Positions 1-10,689 of a DNA stretch of 36,871 bases are shown here, piece after piece. The notes beneath the pieces are model-generated. The model was not told the origin of the DNA. It searched no databases and worked only from the letters and a program-made list of their open reading frames with translations. The DNA lies in contig NXFV01002001.1 in NCBI GenBank assembly GCA_002803225.1, positions 1 to 36,871 on the forward strand, given 5' to 3'. The translations under genes were made by a program, and so were the position numbers. Positions within the stretch are counted from its first letter, which is position 1. Each line of letters starts with the position of its first letter. The DNA comes from Gamarada debralockiae (Eukaryota > Ascomycota > Leotiomycetes > Helotiales > Hyphodiscaceae).

Positions 1-1133
1 CCGGGGTGGGATCACGATATTTGGAAGTGTCGTTCACCGCGAACTTCTTGAGTGCGTCCCGTAACCCTTTCATTTGAGATGGCATTCGCCGCACGGCCGC
101 CCCTATGGGGTGAAGTGTATGATTCTCGTCGAAAGGATCCGTTCCTGAAACACCCAGCCACATTCCAGAAGCGGAAATCACTTCATACGGCTGATACTAC
201 TGTGTTCCAGCCAATCAGGCTCTATAATTTTCCCAAACCCTTGAGATGTACAAATATACAGGGAGGGGATAGTACACTCTCGGCTTCGGCAACTTCCATT
301 TCTCAGCTGTTGTTCAGCCACTAAGGTGGCCCGGGAGTCAAACCCTAGTGTTCTAACTAATATTAAATAAAAAAAAAGGAATACCTATTATATACTGGTA
401 AAGGAAGACTATTCTTAATTCTCCACCAGAAACACAAAACTTGAGTTGCTCCTGCTCAGCCTAATTACTTTTAGTTGCTTCTTTTTCAATAAATTGCTTT
501 TCGGGGGAAGCGACGCATGTGTCGGCAACGTGCCGGTGTGGCTTGTTTCCTTCTCATTACACGTTTCTAGTCATTGATCCGCAACGCCACTACCTACCCT
601 AGCGATTGAAGTCTTACGGGGAAGCTTTCCGAGCCAGCTGCGTCTTTCCAATCACAGCGAATCTCCTGATTCCAACCCGCTGGAAGAAGTGGCGGCCCTC
701 AAACCAACTTACCCCGTCTCGTTCCCACGCGTTCTCTCCATGGAAGAGGTGGCGGGGCAGGGGGATCGTCAGCGGGGGAGCGGACATACCTCACACCTTG
801 ACCTCCTTCAGGACTTGTCTCATGCAATGCATGGGTCGCAGGAAGTTCCTGACGTCGTTCCGTAACTTCCGCAGGCGCGAGACGCTCCAGCTGGCGCCAC
901 AACGTTTGACAATCAACCAAATGCATTGTAATTGTCAGGGGAAGGAAAGCCAGTACGCCACGAACTAATTTCATTTGCAGGCCTGACTAATGTCGATCAA
1001 CACCTCTGCACCGACCACATCTAATTGTGAACTTGTATGTCTATCAAGCAAGACTCATAACAGAGCTTCCCCACCATTGACAGTCTTCTGTTCATTGAGC
1101 CGTAAACGATTACTCAATGACGGCTACTTGACC
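1..1133. other. Intergenic region, no gene supported
   Basis: Open frames here (for example 52-324 +, 606-968 + and 699-974 -) have no recognisable domain, signal peptide or splice-linked continuation. An A-run lies near 367-378. I see no RNA gene. The right end should contain the promoter and 5' leader of the rhodopsin-domain gene that starts at 1134. Confidence 0.5.
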
Positions 1134-2462
1134 ATGGCCGAACCGACACAGTTCCCAGTGTCCGAACTTGATCAACATGCCTCGAGGGTCTTTGTCGGTG
1201 TCACAGTTGTCCTCCTCACAATCTCTCTCGCAACTCTGACTTCCCGGCTTGTGTTCAAGATTCGGTCAAAGCTGCACTTTACATTGGACGATTACTTGAT
1301 TATCGCCGGTTTCGTAAGAAGCTTTGGTGTCTGTCTAAATCCATTTGCTAACTTACATGAGGTCCTTGCCGTTGCAACCTGGGCTTTATTCCTGGCAGTG
1401 ATTGCCCTATGTATACCATCATCTCGTTCATTCCTCACCCTGAATGAATTTCAACAAGTCATCAAACTAGGTGCCCTCGCACTTGCTCCCTGGATCTGCT
1501 CCATTGCTTGTATCAAAATCAGTGTGGCGTGTCTGCTTCTACGCTTTCAGCAGAACGCCATATGGAGGATGTTTCTATACGTGTTAATTGTAATGGTCAC
1601 TGCCACATCTGCTGGGTTTTTTCTATTCGACCTCCTTCAGTGTATACCACTAGCAGCAACATGGAACCCGACTATTCAAGGAGCAAAGTGCGTCAGTACA
1701 AACTCGTTTCGTATCGTGTCTAATACCATCTCGGGCATCAACATCGCCACTGATATCACCCTGTCTCTTTACCCGTTGACGTTCCTTCGCAAACTTCGGA
1801 GGCCGCTTATGGAGAAAGTGCTCGTTGGAGTCTTGATGTCAATGGGAATGGCGGCTGCTGCTGCTTCGCTGACAAAGTCTCTCTTGCTCCGCACCTGTAA
1901 GTTTATTGGGGCAGTGATTTTCATTGTCCCCCTCTCCGCGAGACAACGTGCCTCCTTTTCTCTACTCTCAACGTAACTCGAGTGTCTTAGCCTGCTCCTC
2001 CACTACTCCCAAAGTACCTTGAACGAGGAAAATACTAATTTCCCAATCCTTTTAGGGGTAACAGCGGTAGATTCTTTCGCTGTGGGATTTACAGTATCAA
2101 ATTGGACGTGTATTGAGATGTTCCTCGGTATCACCGCTGCCTGTCTACCCAGCTTCAAGCCAGCGGTTGAACGACTCCTAATCAACTTCGGACTTGATTT
2201 CGGTTCCACTGGCTCATTCTCTTTTTTTCAAAGTATACACGGAACCTCCGCTCCGGCTGGACTCCTCCAGGAACCTCCCCATGAAACGAATACACGCAGT
2301 AGAAACACGCTGAATAACAGCACCTTATACTCCACGGACATGGCAAATCTGAGCAAACAAACGACTCATGTTGGATTGGAGACTTTTGGAGTGAAAGCGG
2401 AAGGGACAAAGTTGGAAAGGATTCGGGCGGAAGACAACAATCTGGAGACATTGTATGAATAA
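1134..2462 (+). CDS. Fungal rhodopsin-domain (SAT4-like) seven-helix integral membrane protein
   Basis: Best model: exons 1134-1313, 1362-1896 and 2056-2462, giving 373 residues. The family (fungal rhodopsin/SAT4-type domain; PTH11-like relatives) consists of membrane proteins of mostly unknown function. Seen directly: an N-terminal hydrophobic helix (about residues 20-40), the family-typical LDDYLIIAGF segment at 51-60, further hydrophobic helices, a conserved helix reading IEMFLGITAACLPSFKP late in the protein, and a hydrophilic Ser/Thr/Asn-rich cytoplasmic-looking tail. The start at 1134 is preferred over 990 because the extra 48 residues are hydrophilic and unlike the family. Intron 1 (48 nt, GTAAGA...GAG) is in frame and free of stops; removing it restores a continuous helix. 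Intron 2 is 159 nt, GTAAGT...TTTTAG. Function cannot be assigned. Confidence 0.85.
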
Positions 2463-3651
2463 TATTGGGTTGGTGGTGGGCCAGGGCAGGACGAGGTTGT
2501 AGGTATTTTTGGGATAGATCTTACTGTACTTCATCAACTCATGTACAGTACTCATGTTTGGATTTTACTTTTAATTCAAACAAATTTCTGCAACTGAAAA
2601 AATCCACTTTGCGAACTGTTATAATTTATAATTCCAAACGAAAATTTAAGCTATGTTTTGAAGAAAATATTCCTGTTGGTTTTGCAATTTCCAAAAATGG
2701 GTTTGCAAAGAACTACCTCAGGTTCAATTCAATTCATGGAGGTGATATATTGGATCGTCAGGGTGTCCCGTCTCCCCAGGACTGACCCACAGCGGGGTAG
2801 CTAGGCTAGCATACTTCGTAGCTTGCGCAAAAATTCCCTACGCATCGGAAACCGGCCGATCCCTGTTGGCACCTACGTGGAAGCAAGATCAGGGGATCCT
2901 AGACTTGATCAAATAGAAATGGAAAATGTATAATTGAAATGGAACTTGCAGATGTTATGTTCAAGCAATATTTGCAGAAAGAGGACTTCTGTGAACTTTA
3001 TGCTTCTATAAGAATTAAGAGAAAAAACTCTTAGCAATTGTGATATGCTGTAGTATAAAAGTATAAAAGTATAAAAATATAAAAATGGGTACCCTGTAAA
3101 GTCGTAAGATTCCAGTGAACCGTCACTAAAGACGGGTCGGGTCGGCGCAGGTGATCTTGACTGAGGTACAGTACTCACTGACATAAGATTACCCCGCATC
3201 AAACGCCCTGTAAGATACCTTCCCTGCTCCGATGATGTAGTTCATTCTTGCACTACTACGTACTACTCCAATTTCGAAAGTATTGGCAGAATAAGCAATT
3301 CTTACAGAAATCCATCACAATGCAAGTTAGTCTGAGGTCACTCGGCCACTTCCCAGGCGGGACAGCGAACATTTCGAGAAGAATTCTGTCGCTTCTGGAA
3401 GAATAACCCTGTATTTCCCACGGCGGGGAACTTTGGATATGCAGCTATCCAATAGTTCGGGTTCCGCCCTGCAGGAATCGCAGGCCCTGGGCGAATGAAT
3501 CACTCCAGCATGTGGACGGGTTGTGAGCTGAAAGTAGTGGACCAAAGGGGACCGAGGCGGTCAGAATGTTGAATAAGAAGGTCAGTCCACAGATCAGAAG
3601 ACGGTTCCAGTTCTATCGCTTCGTCAAGTTCAAAGCTGCTGTCCCGTCGCA
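2463..3651. other. Intergenic region, AT-rich, with a short tandem repeat
   Basis: No gene supported. The region separates two same-strand genes and must hold the rhodopsin-gene terminator and the carboxylesterase promoter. It is AT-rich around 2560-2700 and 2910-3090. An 8-bp TATAAAAG-type tandem repeat lies at 3053-3085. Open frames on either strand show no domain. Confidence 0.5.
3053..3085. repeat. Short 8-bp tandem repeat (GTATAAAA)n
   Basis: Three perfect GTATAAAA units followed by a degenerate ATATAAAAA unit. It is a simple-sequence expansion in intergenic DNA, and no function is claimed. Its TATA-like composition makes it a false-positive risk for TATA-box prediction. Confidence 0.85.
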
Positions 3652-5673
3652 ATGTTCAAAGTCTTTGTAATTTTGCTCTGGTTTGCAACGCTCAGCTTGG
3701 GGGCAAACAATCAAGTCGACCTAGGCTACTCCATATACCAAGGAGTTTCGAATCCCACAACAGGTTTAACTACATTTTTGGGGTGTGTCCATGCTTTGAA
3801 TCTTTACCATGATTTAGTATTGATGCTAATCAACATCCTTCCAGGATTCGGTATGCGGCACCACCAACTGGTTCACTGCGATGGCAAGCACCTCAAAGCC
3901 CTGCTGTGAACCGCAGCACTGTCATGAGTGCAAGCGCCTTTGGCCCAATTTGTCCAAACAGCCCATTGAGCTTGGGGCCTCTGGGCTCCTTTGGAGCGAT
4001 TTTTGGAGATGAAGACTGCCTGTTCCTCAATGTCTATGCACCATCAAATGCCACGAACTTACCAGTTCTGGTTTACATACACGGTGGTGGATATGGAGCA
4101 GGGAATGGGCAGCAAGACCTCATATCGATAATCAACGGCAACGAAAATAGTTTCATTGCTGTTGCCATACAATATAGAGTCATACAACTCCCTCCTTTTA
4201 GTTGTGGTCATTTGCTAATTCTTCTGAAGCTTGGTGCATTTGGATTTCTGTCGTCTGCTGAGGTAAAGAGCAAGGGAGTTCTTAATGCAGGTATCCTTGA
4301 TCAACGTTTTGCCCTGCAATGGGTACAGAAATACATCTCTTGTTTTGGGGGAGACCCGAGTCGTGTCACTATTTCGGGAGAATCGGCAGGAGCTGGCTCC
4401 GTGATGCTACACGATATAGCTTATGGTGGCACTCTCGGTACCTCATTATTCATCAACGTAGGGACCTTCAAGCCCTCAAAGCAGAAAAGAAATTTCAACT
4501 TACTCTTCATAGTCAATTACGGCTTCTCCATACACGCCCGAGCAATATGATTTCTCAGATCCCGTGCCAACCAAATACTACAACCAGTTTGCAGTAGCGG
4601 CTGGCTGCGCCGTTGCACCTACAACAAGTTCCGCGCATTCCACATTTGAATGCTTAGTAGCACAAAACACCACCACGCTACAGGAGGCATCTTTTAATGT
4701 GACTGGTTCTGGCCCATACGGGACGTGGGGATTCGCGCCTGTGACTGATGGAACTTACATCCAGCAGCGACCGAGTCAGGCGTTACTGCAAAAACAGGTC
4801 AATGGCCTAAGGCAACTCTCAGGGGTCAGTAACTGCACGTAAAAGATTCCAGTCAAAGCTAACAGCACAAAGAATAATGCAAACGAAGGAAACACCTTCG
4901 TGATCGCGGGCATTACTACACAAAGTGATTTGGTTGCGTGGCTGAACCAGACATTCTTTATGCTCACAAGCAGTGAACAGTCAACACTCTTGAGTTATTA
5001 CTCTTTCATCACTTCTCCACAAGAAGCCGCCTATGTAAGCTTTCCACTAAGAATCGACCAGAGACACAATTTAATCTGGTGACTAGGAAATCTTTGGCGA
5101 TGCCACATTAGTCTGCCCGAGCTATTGGTTGGCTGAAGCTTACTCTGCAAAAGACTCACTGAAGAGTTACAAATACCAATATTCTGTACCACTTGCCCTG
5201 CACTCAACCGATATCGGCGCTTACTTCGGCCCCCCGACCGTAAATCAAGGACCTGACTTTGTAAAGGCATTCCAGAGTAAGTCGTCATAACTCAGATCTA
5301 TCTTTGCCTAACTGTGAAAAACGACTTCTAATGCGTGGTCCCTGCAGCCATCTGGGGTAACTTCATCACCACGAACAATCCTTCAATCAGCAACAGCATC
5401 ACAAGTGGCGCCTCTTCACCTTCGCCTAGTTCGGGAAATCCAGCAAGTCACTGGCCACCATATTCCAGAGCTTCTGCAAATATGATTAATCTTAACGAAA
5501 CTGGAGGTACTCCTGCAAACGTCACAACGCCATTTGGAGGTCCGCCTGTTTTGGAATATGTTGAGCCAGGTTTAAGGAACAATATTACTTTGGTGAACGC
5601 GTATACTTTTGACAATAACAGAGGTGCCAGATGTGATTATTGGAGAAGCATAGCGGCTGATGTTCCGGAGTAA
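3652..5673 (+). CDS. Secreted type-B carboxylesterase / lipase (alpha/beta hydrolase)
   Basis: Model: exons 3652-3782, 3845-4178, 4230-4457, 4513-4824, 4873-5034, 5087-5276 and 5348-5673, giving 560 residues, a full length for this family. It hydrolyses carboxylic ester bonds outside the cell; the exact substrate is not predictable. Seen: an N-terminal signal peptide (about 1-18), the RYAAPPTGSLRWQAPQ block, EDCLFLNVYAP, the oxyanion motif HGGGYGAG, the nucleophile elbow GESAGAG (Ser about 207), NANEG (candidate acidic residue Glu about 340, as in Candida rugosa-type lipases) and HSTDIGAYFG (candidate His about 428). The C-terminus RCDYWRSI...VPE is family-typical. All six introns are 48-71 nt. 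Those at 4825 (48 nt, in-frame stop) and 4179 (51 nt, stop-free) are multiples of three. The gene appears intact and stands alone. Confidence 0.93.
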
Positions 5674-7270
5674 GTTGAATTTGTAATAGTGCAGATGGAA
5701 CAATCATGGAGACCATTATGATGTTTGTTGCTAAGTCTATGTTCAAGATGTTGATATGGCGGTACACAGAGGTTGTGCTAGCGTGTCTGTGGTCTAATAG
5801 CTATCATCATCCTTCCACTGGACTTGAATTGATGGACACATGATCCATATTCATACTGACCCAGAAGGATCCATGGTTGCCAAGGGCTAGACCTTTAGCA
5901 TCAATGGATATTCCTCTCCGGACAGTTTGTCCATTACCCCACCAATCCCCAAGATAGGTCGCCCCTGGGAGGTCTGGAAATCCGGGAAAGGTAAGGTGCC
6001 ACTACCAAATCTATTGCAGAGGATTTTCCATCAGAGTCCGAAGAGGCGCACTCAATATTCCTTTTCTGTCAGCTTAGTTCGTCCTAACGATGAGTCTGAC
6101 CAGTGTGTTAACATATTGTGATGGGTTGAACCCGATGTTATGCTTGGCGCTAAAGCGCCTGCGCTGTCATGTGAACAGGCGCACAGTTCGTGCCAATGCA
6201 ACGGCCACTGCCGCTGCCACTACCACTAGCGGCCGCGACACTCCTTAATTTCTAAGAAGCAAATTCTTCTTCCCTTCTCTTCTTTAGCTAATTCTTCTTG
6301 TAATACAAACGAGCCTTTGCACTGCACACTTTGCATCCGCCCCGTGACAATACTTGACTAGAAGATTCTAACTAGAACTAATGGGAAAGAACATTTCAAC
6401 TGCTGTATTAATTGCTTTATAAGAACAGTTATAATTGGACTCTTGCTTTTCAGCTAATCAGAACTATCTCTTATGAAAGGAATAGATCCTTATACGTTGG
6501 CTATTCCTATTTTGCTGAAATACAGTTATATCCCTGTCTCTACGAGTTTCTCTCATGTGTAATACAATCAGGTTATCCTCCCATATATAGGGTCGGCACA
6601 CTCCTTTTGGCAGGAGGATTCTATCCTAAAAATGGTATAAAAAGAGGGTTTTTAACTGGTTCAAGCCTTAGTGAGGGAAGAATTTTAGGACCCCACTATG
6701 TTCTTATAAACCCCTGTAATGCATTTCGGTAAATCAGAACCTCTCCCCTAGAGAAGCGTACTAATAGTATTCTAGTGCTACTCCTGCCTATCCCAAAATA
6801 TTTACAGCTAGCACAAACGACATGTCAAACTCTTACAATGGTCACTTAAGTAATATAGTATATTACTACAATAATATATATATGTCAATATATCACAGCT
6901 TTCAAATTATAAGCTAGCTTAATCTTGCAATTCAAAGAATTTTGAATATTTATTATAAAACAATGCATAAAGATAAATTAATTATAAGTTTATGTTTGCT
7001 CTTAGTATATACCACAGTATCTATTACATTAGTTTTGGTTGTGAAATTCATTTGCCTACATGTTAACAAATAAGTCACCACATCAAAGAGGGCTCCTCGC
7101 ATCCGGAGGTGGAACAGCAGACCGAAGAAGGAATTCAAAATTAGAACGAGAGAGGTATACTTATACCCAAGATAGAGATAGTTTCTTATAGGATGGATTT
7201 CTTATAGAATGAACTGGCTCTATAAAGCAATTAATACGGTATAACAATTTTCAAAATGTCCATCTCATTA
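5674..7270. other. Gene-poor AT-rich region
   Basis: No coding frame I can support. A GC-rich island near 6150-6240 holds a short hairpin (AGGCGC...GCGCCT type, about 6147-6162). The rest, especially 6240-7140, is AT-rich with runs of ATATAT near 6855-6885. The composition would fit an old mutated repeat, but I could not recognise a transposase or reverse transcriptase in any frame. Confidence 0.4.
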
Positions 7271-7271
7271 A

Positions 7272-7913
7272 TTGGCGCCCTCAAAGATGCGGTGTGAGAA
7301 ATTTCCCCTATGTTGCATACCAAAATGGAGTTGGAGGAATAAGGGCTGCAGGGCATGGCTTCGCTGTGCTGACGGAGCAGTGCGGATGAGGAGTTGGCTA
7401 CTCTGTGAACAAGTGTGAAGAATTTGAGGGCTTTGGGACGACATTGTATGATTTGCCCGAGGCAAGCCGGATTAAAATGTTCGGAGAAGGACATGGGCGT
7501 GGCATCTATACTCTACTTCAAGGCTCTCATATAGATGGCCGACTATGGTACGAGGTGTCAGGCGGGAAGAAGCCAGTAGTCGCATCGACTGCTAGAAGAA
7601 AGATTACAGCAATTAAATACTAAATGGCGACTGTCTATTATTCTCGAAGCCTCCACATAGCAATCGAATTGGACCTGTGCAGCTCATGAGGACCCTTGGG
7701 CACGTGACCAGGAGCTCAACATTGGCCTTGCCACTGCTCATGATGAGAAGAGTGTGGAGTGGAAATATAATGGAAAAGCTTCAAAGTTTATGGGTTTCAA
7801 GTTGCTCAAAAGCAGTGAAGTTTCCATGCACGGTCGTGTCTCTGACCGAGGCGGAGAGCATGTGATGGGGTCGTTTGAGCAAACCCCGTTGTCTCTCCTG
7901 CAAAAGCTGTAGA
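7272..7913 (+). pseudogene. Decayed small protein gene, unidentified
   Basis: Two stretches read like protein. In the first (about 7289-7620, + strand) the frame continues from FPYVAYQNGVGG through a single TGA at 7387-7389 into GVGYSVNKCEEFEGFG and on to a stop at 7621. In the second (about 7670-7911) a frame reading WTCAAHEDPW, then LNIGLATAHDEKSVEWKYNG and MGSFEQTPL ends at a TAG at 7909-7911. Upstream of the second stretch a TAG interrupts the frame near 7658. The segments may be exons of one decayed gene or two remnants. I do not recognise the family, and no splice-linked complete model could be built. The Gly/Cys content would fit a small secreted protein, but this is inference. Confidence 0.3.
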
Positions 7914-8804
7914 CCAAGATGGACTTTGTTTGAGATTGTCTGATGCTAATGCTGCGTTTGAAATGAAAATGTTTAGATAGTGTTGATTGATGCCATAACC
8001 ACCTGTGATGACTGACCAAACTCCGAATTTGCCCATCTGGCTGCCCGTAGCATTAGGATTACTAGCTGCATCTTTTCAGGTCGCAAAAGTTAAGTGCTGT
8101 AAAGGCTGGTGCGAGTTGGTGCTTCCTAACGTCCGCTTAATATTTGAAAATCAGATCAACTTTGTGGGGTTTCGGCAAGTCGGCTCGAGCTCCGTCTCCA
8201 TATTTTCCATGGGAAGCTGGCTAAATTGCTCGATTTACCCACAGATTTAGCCAGTCCGTTTGGAAACAAACATTTGACTTTCTCCACGAGTCAAAATCGC
8301 AGGATAAGATAAGATCACGTTTCCCCACTTCTACAACGCACCCCACTCCGCAAGTTTACGCTCCGTTAACCAGATTAGGATGCTGTTGCAGCTCCAAGCC
8401 GGGAGACTTCTGAAGCTTTTCAATGTAGTTTGCTGATTTCTCTCTAATTGACCAATGGTCTTTCGGGTGTTTCGTTTCTTTCGGCATTATTTGAATCGTG
8501 ATAATTTGAAAACCTCCTCACTTTGTTGATGAAAAGATGTAAATTCATTGAATATTAATGCCCGGAGGCTATTGAAAGGTAGATCGAATGTTTCTCCGTG
8601 ATATTTTACCTTGTATCGATTGCATACTCATCCCGGGATCATGGTAATGGTCCATCGACGTGATCCTAAGAGTTCAAGGGTCTTAAGTAGATATCTACAT
8701 AATAGGCACAATTCTCCAAAAGCTTGGGGTTTTCTTTCCTCTGATCTCTTGCGACTTCTCCAATTGCTTTTGAAATCGGCTTCGAAGCCCCCGGTTTCTT
8801 CATC
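7914..8804. other. Intergenic region and promoter/leader of the sugar transporter
   Basis: No gene supported. The frames at 8005-8250 and 8611-9186 have no recognisable domain, and the second overlaps the transporter in another frame. Putative GATA and CreA-type sites at 8164-8346 are listed separately. The final stretch, roughly 8550-8804, is probably the 5' leader of the transporter mRNA. Confidence 0.5.
8164..8346 (+). promoter_or_regulatory. Putative GATA-factor and CreA-type binding sites upstream of the transporter
   Basis: A GTGGGG (fits the CreA consensus SYGGRG) lies at 8164-8169. Two overlapping GATAAG motifs lie at 8303-8313, and two CCCCAC motifs (the reverse complement of GTGGGG) start at 8323 and 8341, 18 bp apart. 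Paired CreA sites and tandem GATA sites are the usual arrangement for carbon and nitrogen repression in ascomycetes. Their position about 460-640 bp upstream of a sugar transporter fits glucose repression. The motifs are seen; regulation is inferred, and short motifs like these also occur by chance. Confidence 0.45.
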
Positions 8805-10503
8805 ATGGCTTCCAACCAAGAGGCAGTCGATGCTAGCCTCGCCTACAATGACACCATCGAAAATGTGGAGAAACAGGAACCTTCACATCACCATACCGAG
8901 TTTAGCGGCAAGATACTCAATGAAGATGCAAGATTGGCAACACAAGCCGAACACAGCCTTACTCTTTGGCAGGGCATCAAAACTTACCGCAAGGCAGTGT
9001 TCTGGTCCGTCATTGTCTCGTCATCCATCATCATGGAAGGCTACGACACCACCCTCATTGGGAGTTTCTACGCATACCCTGCGTTCCAGCGGAAGTATGG
9101 CACATATAACCGGGGAGCAGCTGGCTGGCAACTCTCAAGTCCATGGCAAGCAGGTATCCTTGATATCCAGGCTGTGGGCAATATAATTGGAGCACTTGCC
9201 AACGGATACTTCACGGACAAATTCGGACATAGAAAGGTCATGATGTTCAATCTAATTTTCATGACTGGAACAGTTTTTATCACCTTCTTCGCCCCCAACG
9301 TCACAACGATTCTCGTCGGCGCTTTCTTCTGCAGTATCCCATGGGGCGTATTCGCAACCCAGGGCCCGGCATACGCTGCTGAGGTCTGCCCTCTCGCTCT
9401 TCGCGGATATCTGACTGCTTTTGTAAATCTTTGTTGGGCAATTGGTCAATTGCTCTCGGCCGCTATCCTGAAAGCGCTCGTCAACAATACTACAGAGTGG
9501 AGTTACAGAGGTATGTAATTCTACTTGTTCGAAGTGATTTGGCTCTGATGACTTCATAGTTCCATTCGCAATCCAATGGGTGTGGCCTATTCCATTATTG
9601 ATCGCAGCTTGGTTCTGCCCTGAATCGCCCTGGTTCCTTGTTCGAGCTGGTCGTCTCGACGAAGCCGAGCACTCTCTCAAACGACTCACCCAAAAGAACG
9701 ACAGCGTCGACCACCGCCAAACAATTGCCTTGATGGTCCATACTACTCAGCTCGAAAAGGAGGAAAAATTGGGAACCAGCTACTTCGATTGTTTCAAAGG
9801 CACCAATCTTCGCCGTACCGAGATCGCCTGCGGAGCTTTCCTGTCTCAAATCACAAATGGAGGAGCTTTCGCATACTCACCAACCTATTTCTTCGAGCAA
9901 GCAGGTATCAATGCCAACCAGGCTTATGATATTAGTCTTGGAGGAACAGGAATCGCCTTCTGTGGCACAATCATCTCGTGGTTTTTCATCAATAAATGGG
10001 GGCGAAGGCCTATCTTCCTGACCGGCTTCTGCATCTTGGTGTCCTGCTTATTTATCATTGCTATCCTCGCTTGCGTCCCCCACCAAGGCAAAGGGATCAA
10101 GTATGTTCAGGCCACGCTTTGTCTCATCTGGCTTGGATCCTATTCGATGACCGTTGGCCCCATCGTTTACACTATAGTCGCCGAGATTGGTGCTACTCGA
10201 TTGCGCACACAAACTGTCGTGCTTGGTCGAAGTACCTACTACTTGGGAAACATTGTGGGAGGTGTCCTTGAGCCGTACATGATGAACCCGACCCAGTGGA
10301 ATTGGAAGGGGAAGACGGCTTTCTTCTGGGGTATACTCAGTACTATCACAACTATCTGGGCTTACTTCAGACTTCCTGAGACCAAAGATCGTACCTTCGA
10401 GGAATTGGATATTTTGTTCCTGAAGAAGGTCAAGGCGCGAACTTTTGGAGACGCTGATTTGGCGGAGGAGGATCAATATATTGCTCGCGAGAGTGACTTG
10501 TGA
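8805..10503 (+). CDS. MFS alpha-glucoside/sugar:H+ symporter (maltose permease type)
   Basis: Exons 8805-9510 and 9560-10503 with one 49-nt intron (GTATGT...ATAG), giving 549 residues and twelve hydrophobic helices, a normal size for fungal sugar transporters. It would import a sugar across the plasma membrane, most likely an alpha-glucoside such as maltose, judging from similarity in style to the MAL/MPH permease branch. Motifs seen: EGYDTTLIGSFYAYPAF in helix 1, the FTDKFGHRKVM loop, the sugar-transporter signature around YAAEVCPLALRGYLTAF, PESPWFLVRAGRLDEA after helix 6, NKWGRRPIFLTG and the C-terminal PETKDRTFEELD. The long hydrophilic N-terminus (about 60 residues) is typical of the MAL branch. 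The gene is intact. Candidate CreA and GATA sites lie upstream. Substrate specificity cannot be settled from sequence. Confidence 0.93.
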
Positions 10504-10689
10504 ATTGGGCAGGAGGTTTCAGTTTGCTCAGGATGGAAGAGGTGTCGGGCAGGGAAGGATGGGTTATAACAAACGAAATAATGGGTCTACCAAGTGGATG
10601 AGTATCTAATCCACGCGCTGCATCGATGTTAATTATCTGCAACCTTAAATTTTCGCAACCTGTGATCCCAAAAGTCCAAAAAGAAGTCA

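Noticed and set aside
325..350. tRNA-like T-arm / pol III B-box on the minus strand (GGTTTGACTCC followed by GGGCCACC)
   Set aside because: One mismatch to the B-box consensus and no convincing A-box or cloverleaf in the preceding 60 bp.
990..1133. Longer N-terminus for the rhodopsin-domain protein
   Set aside because: The extra 48 residues are hydrophilic and unlike the family; the start at 1134 places the first helix normally.
4849..4857. TAA in the carboxylesterase frame as a disabling mutation
   Set aside because: It lies inside a 48-nt intron (4825-4872) with a CTAAC branch site; removing it restores the conserved NNANEG block.
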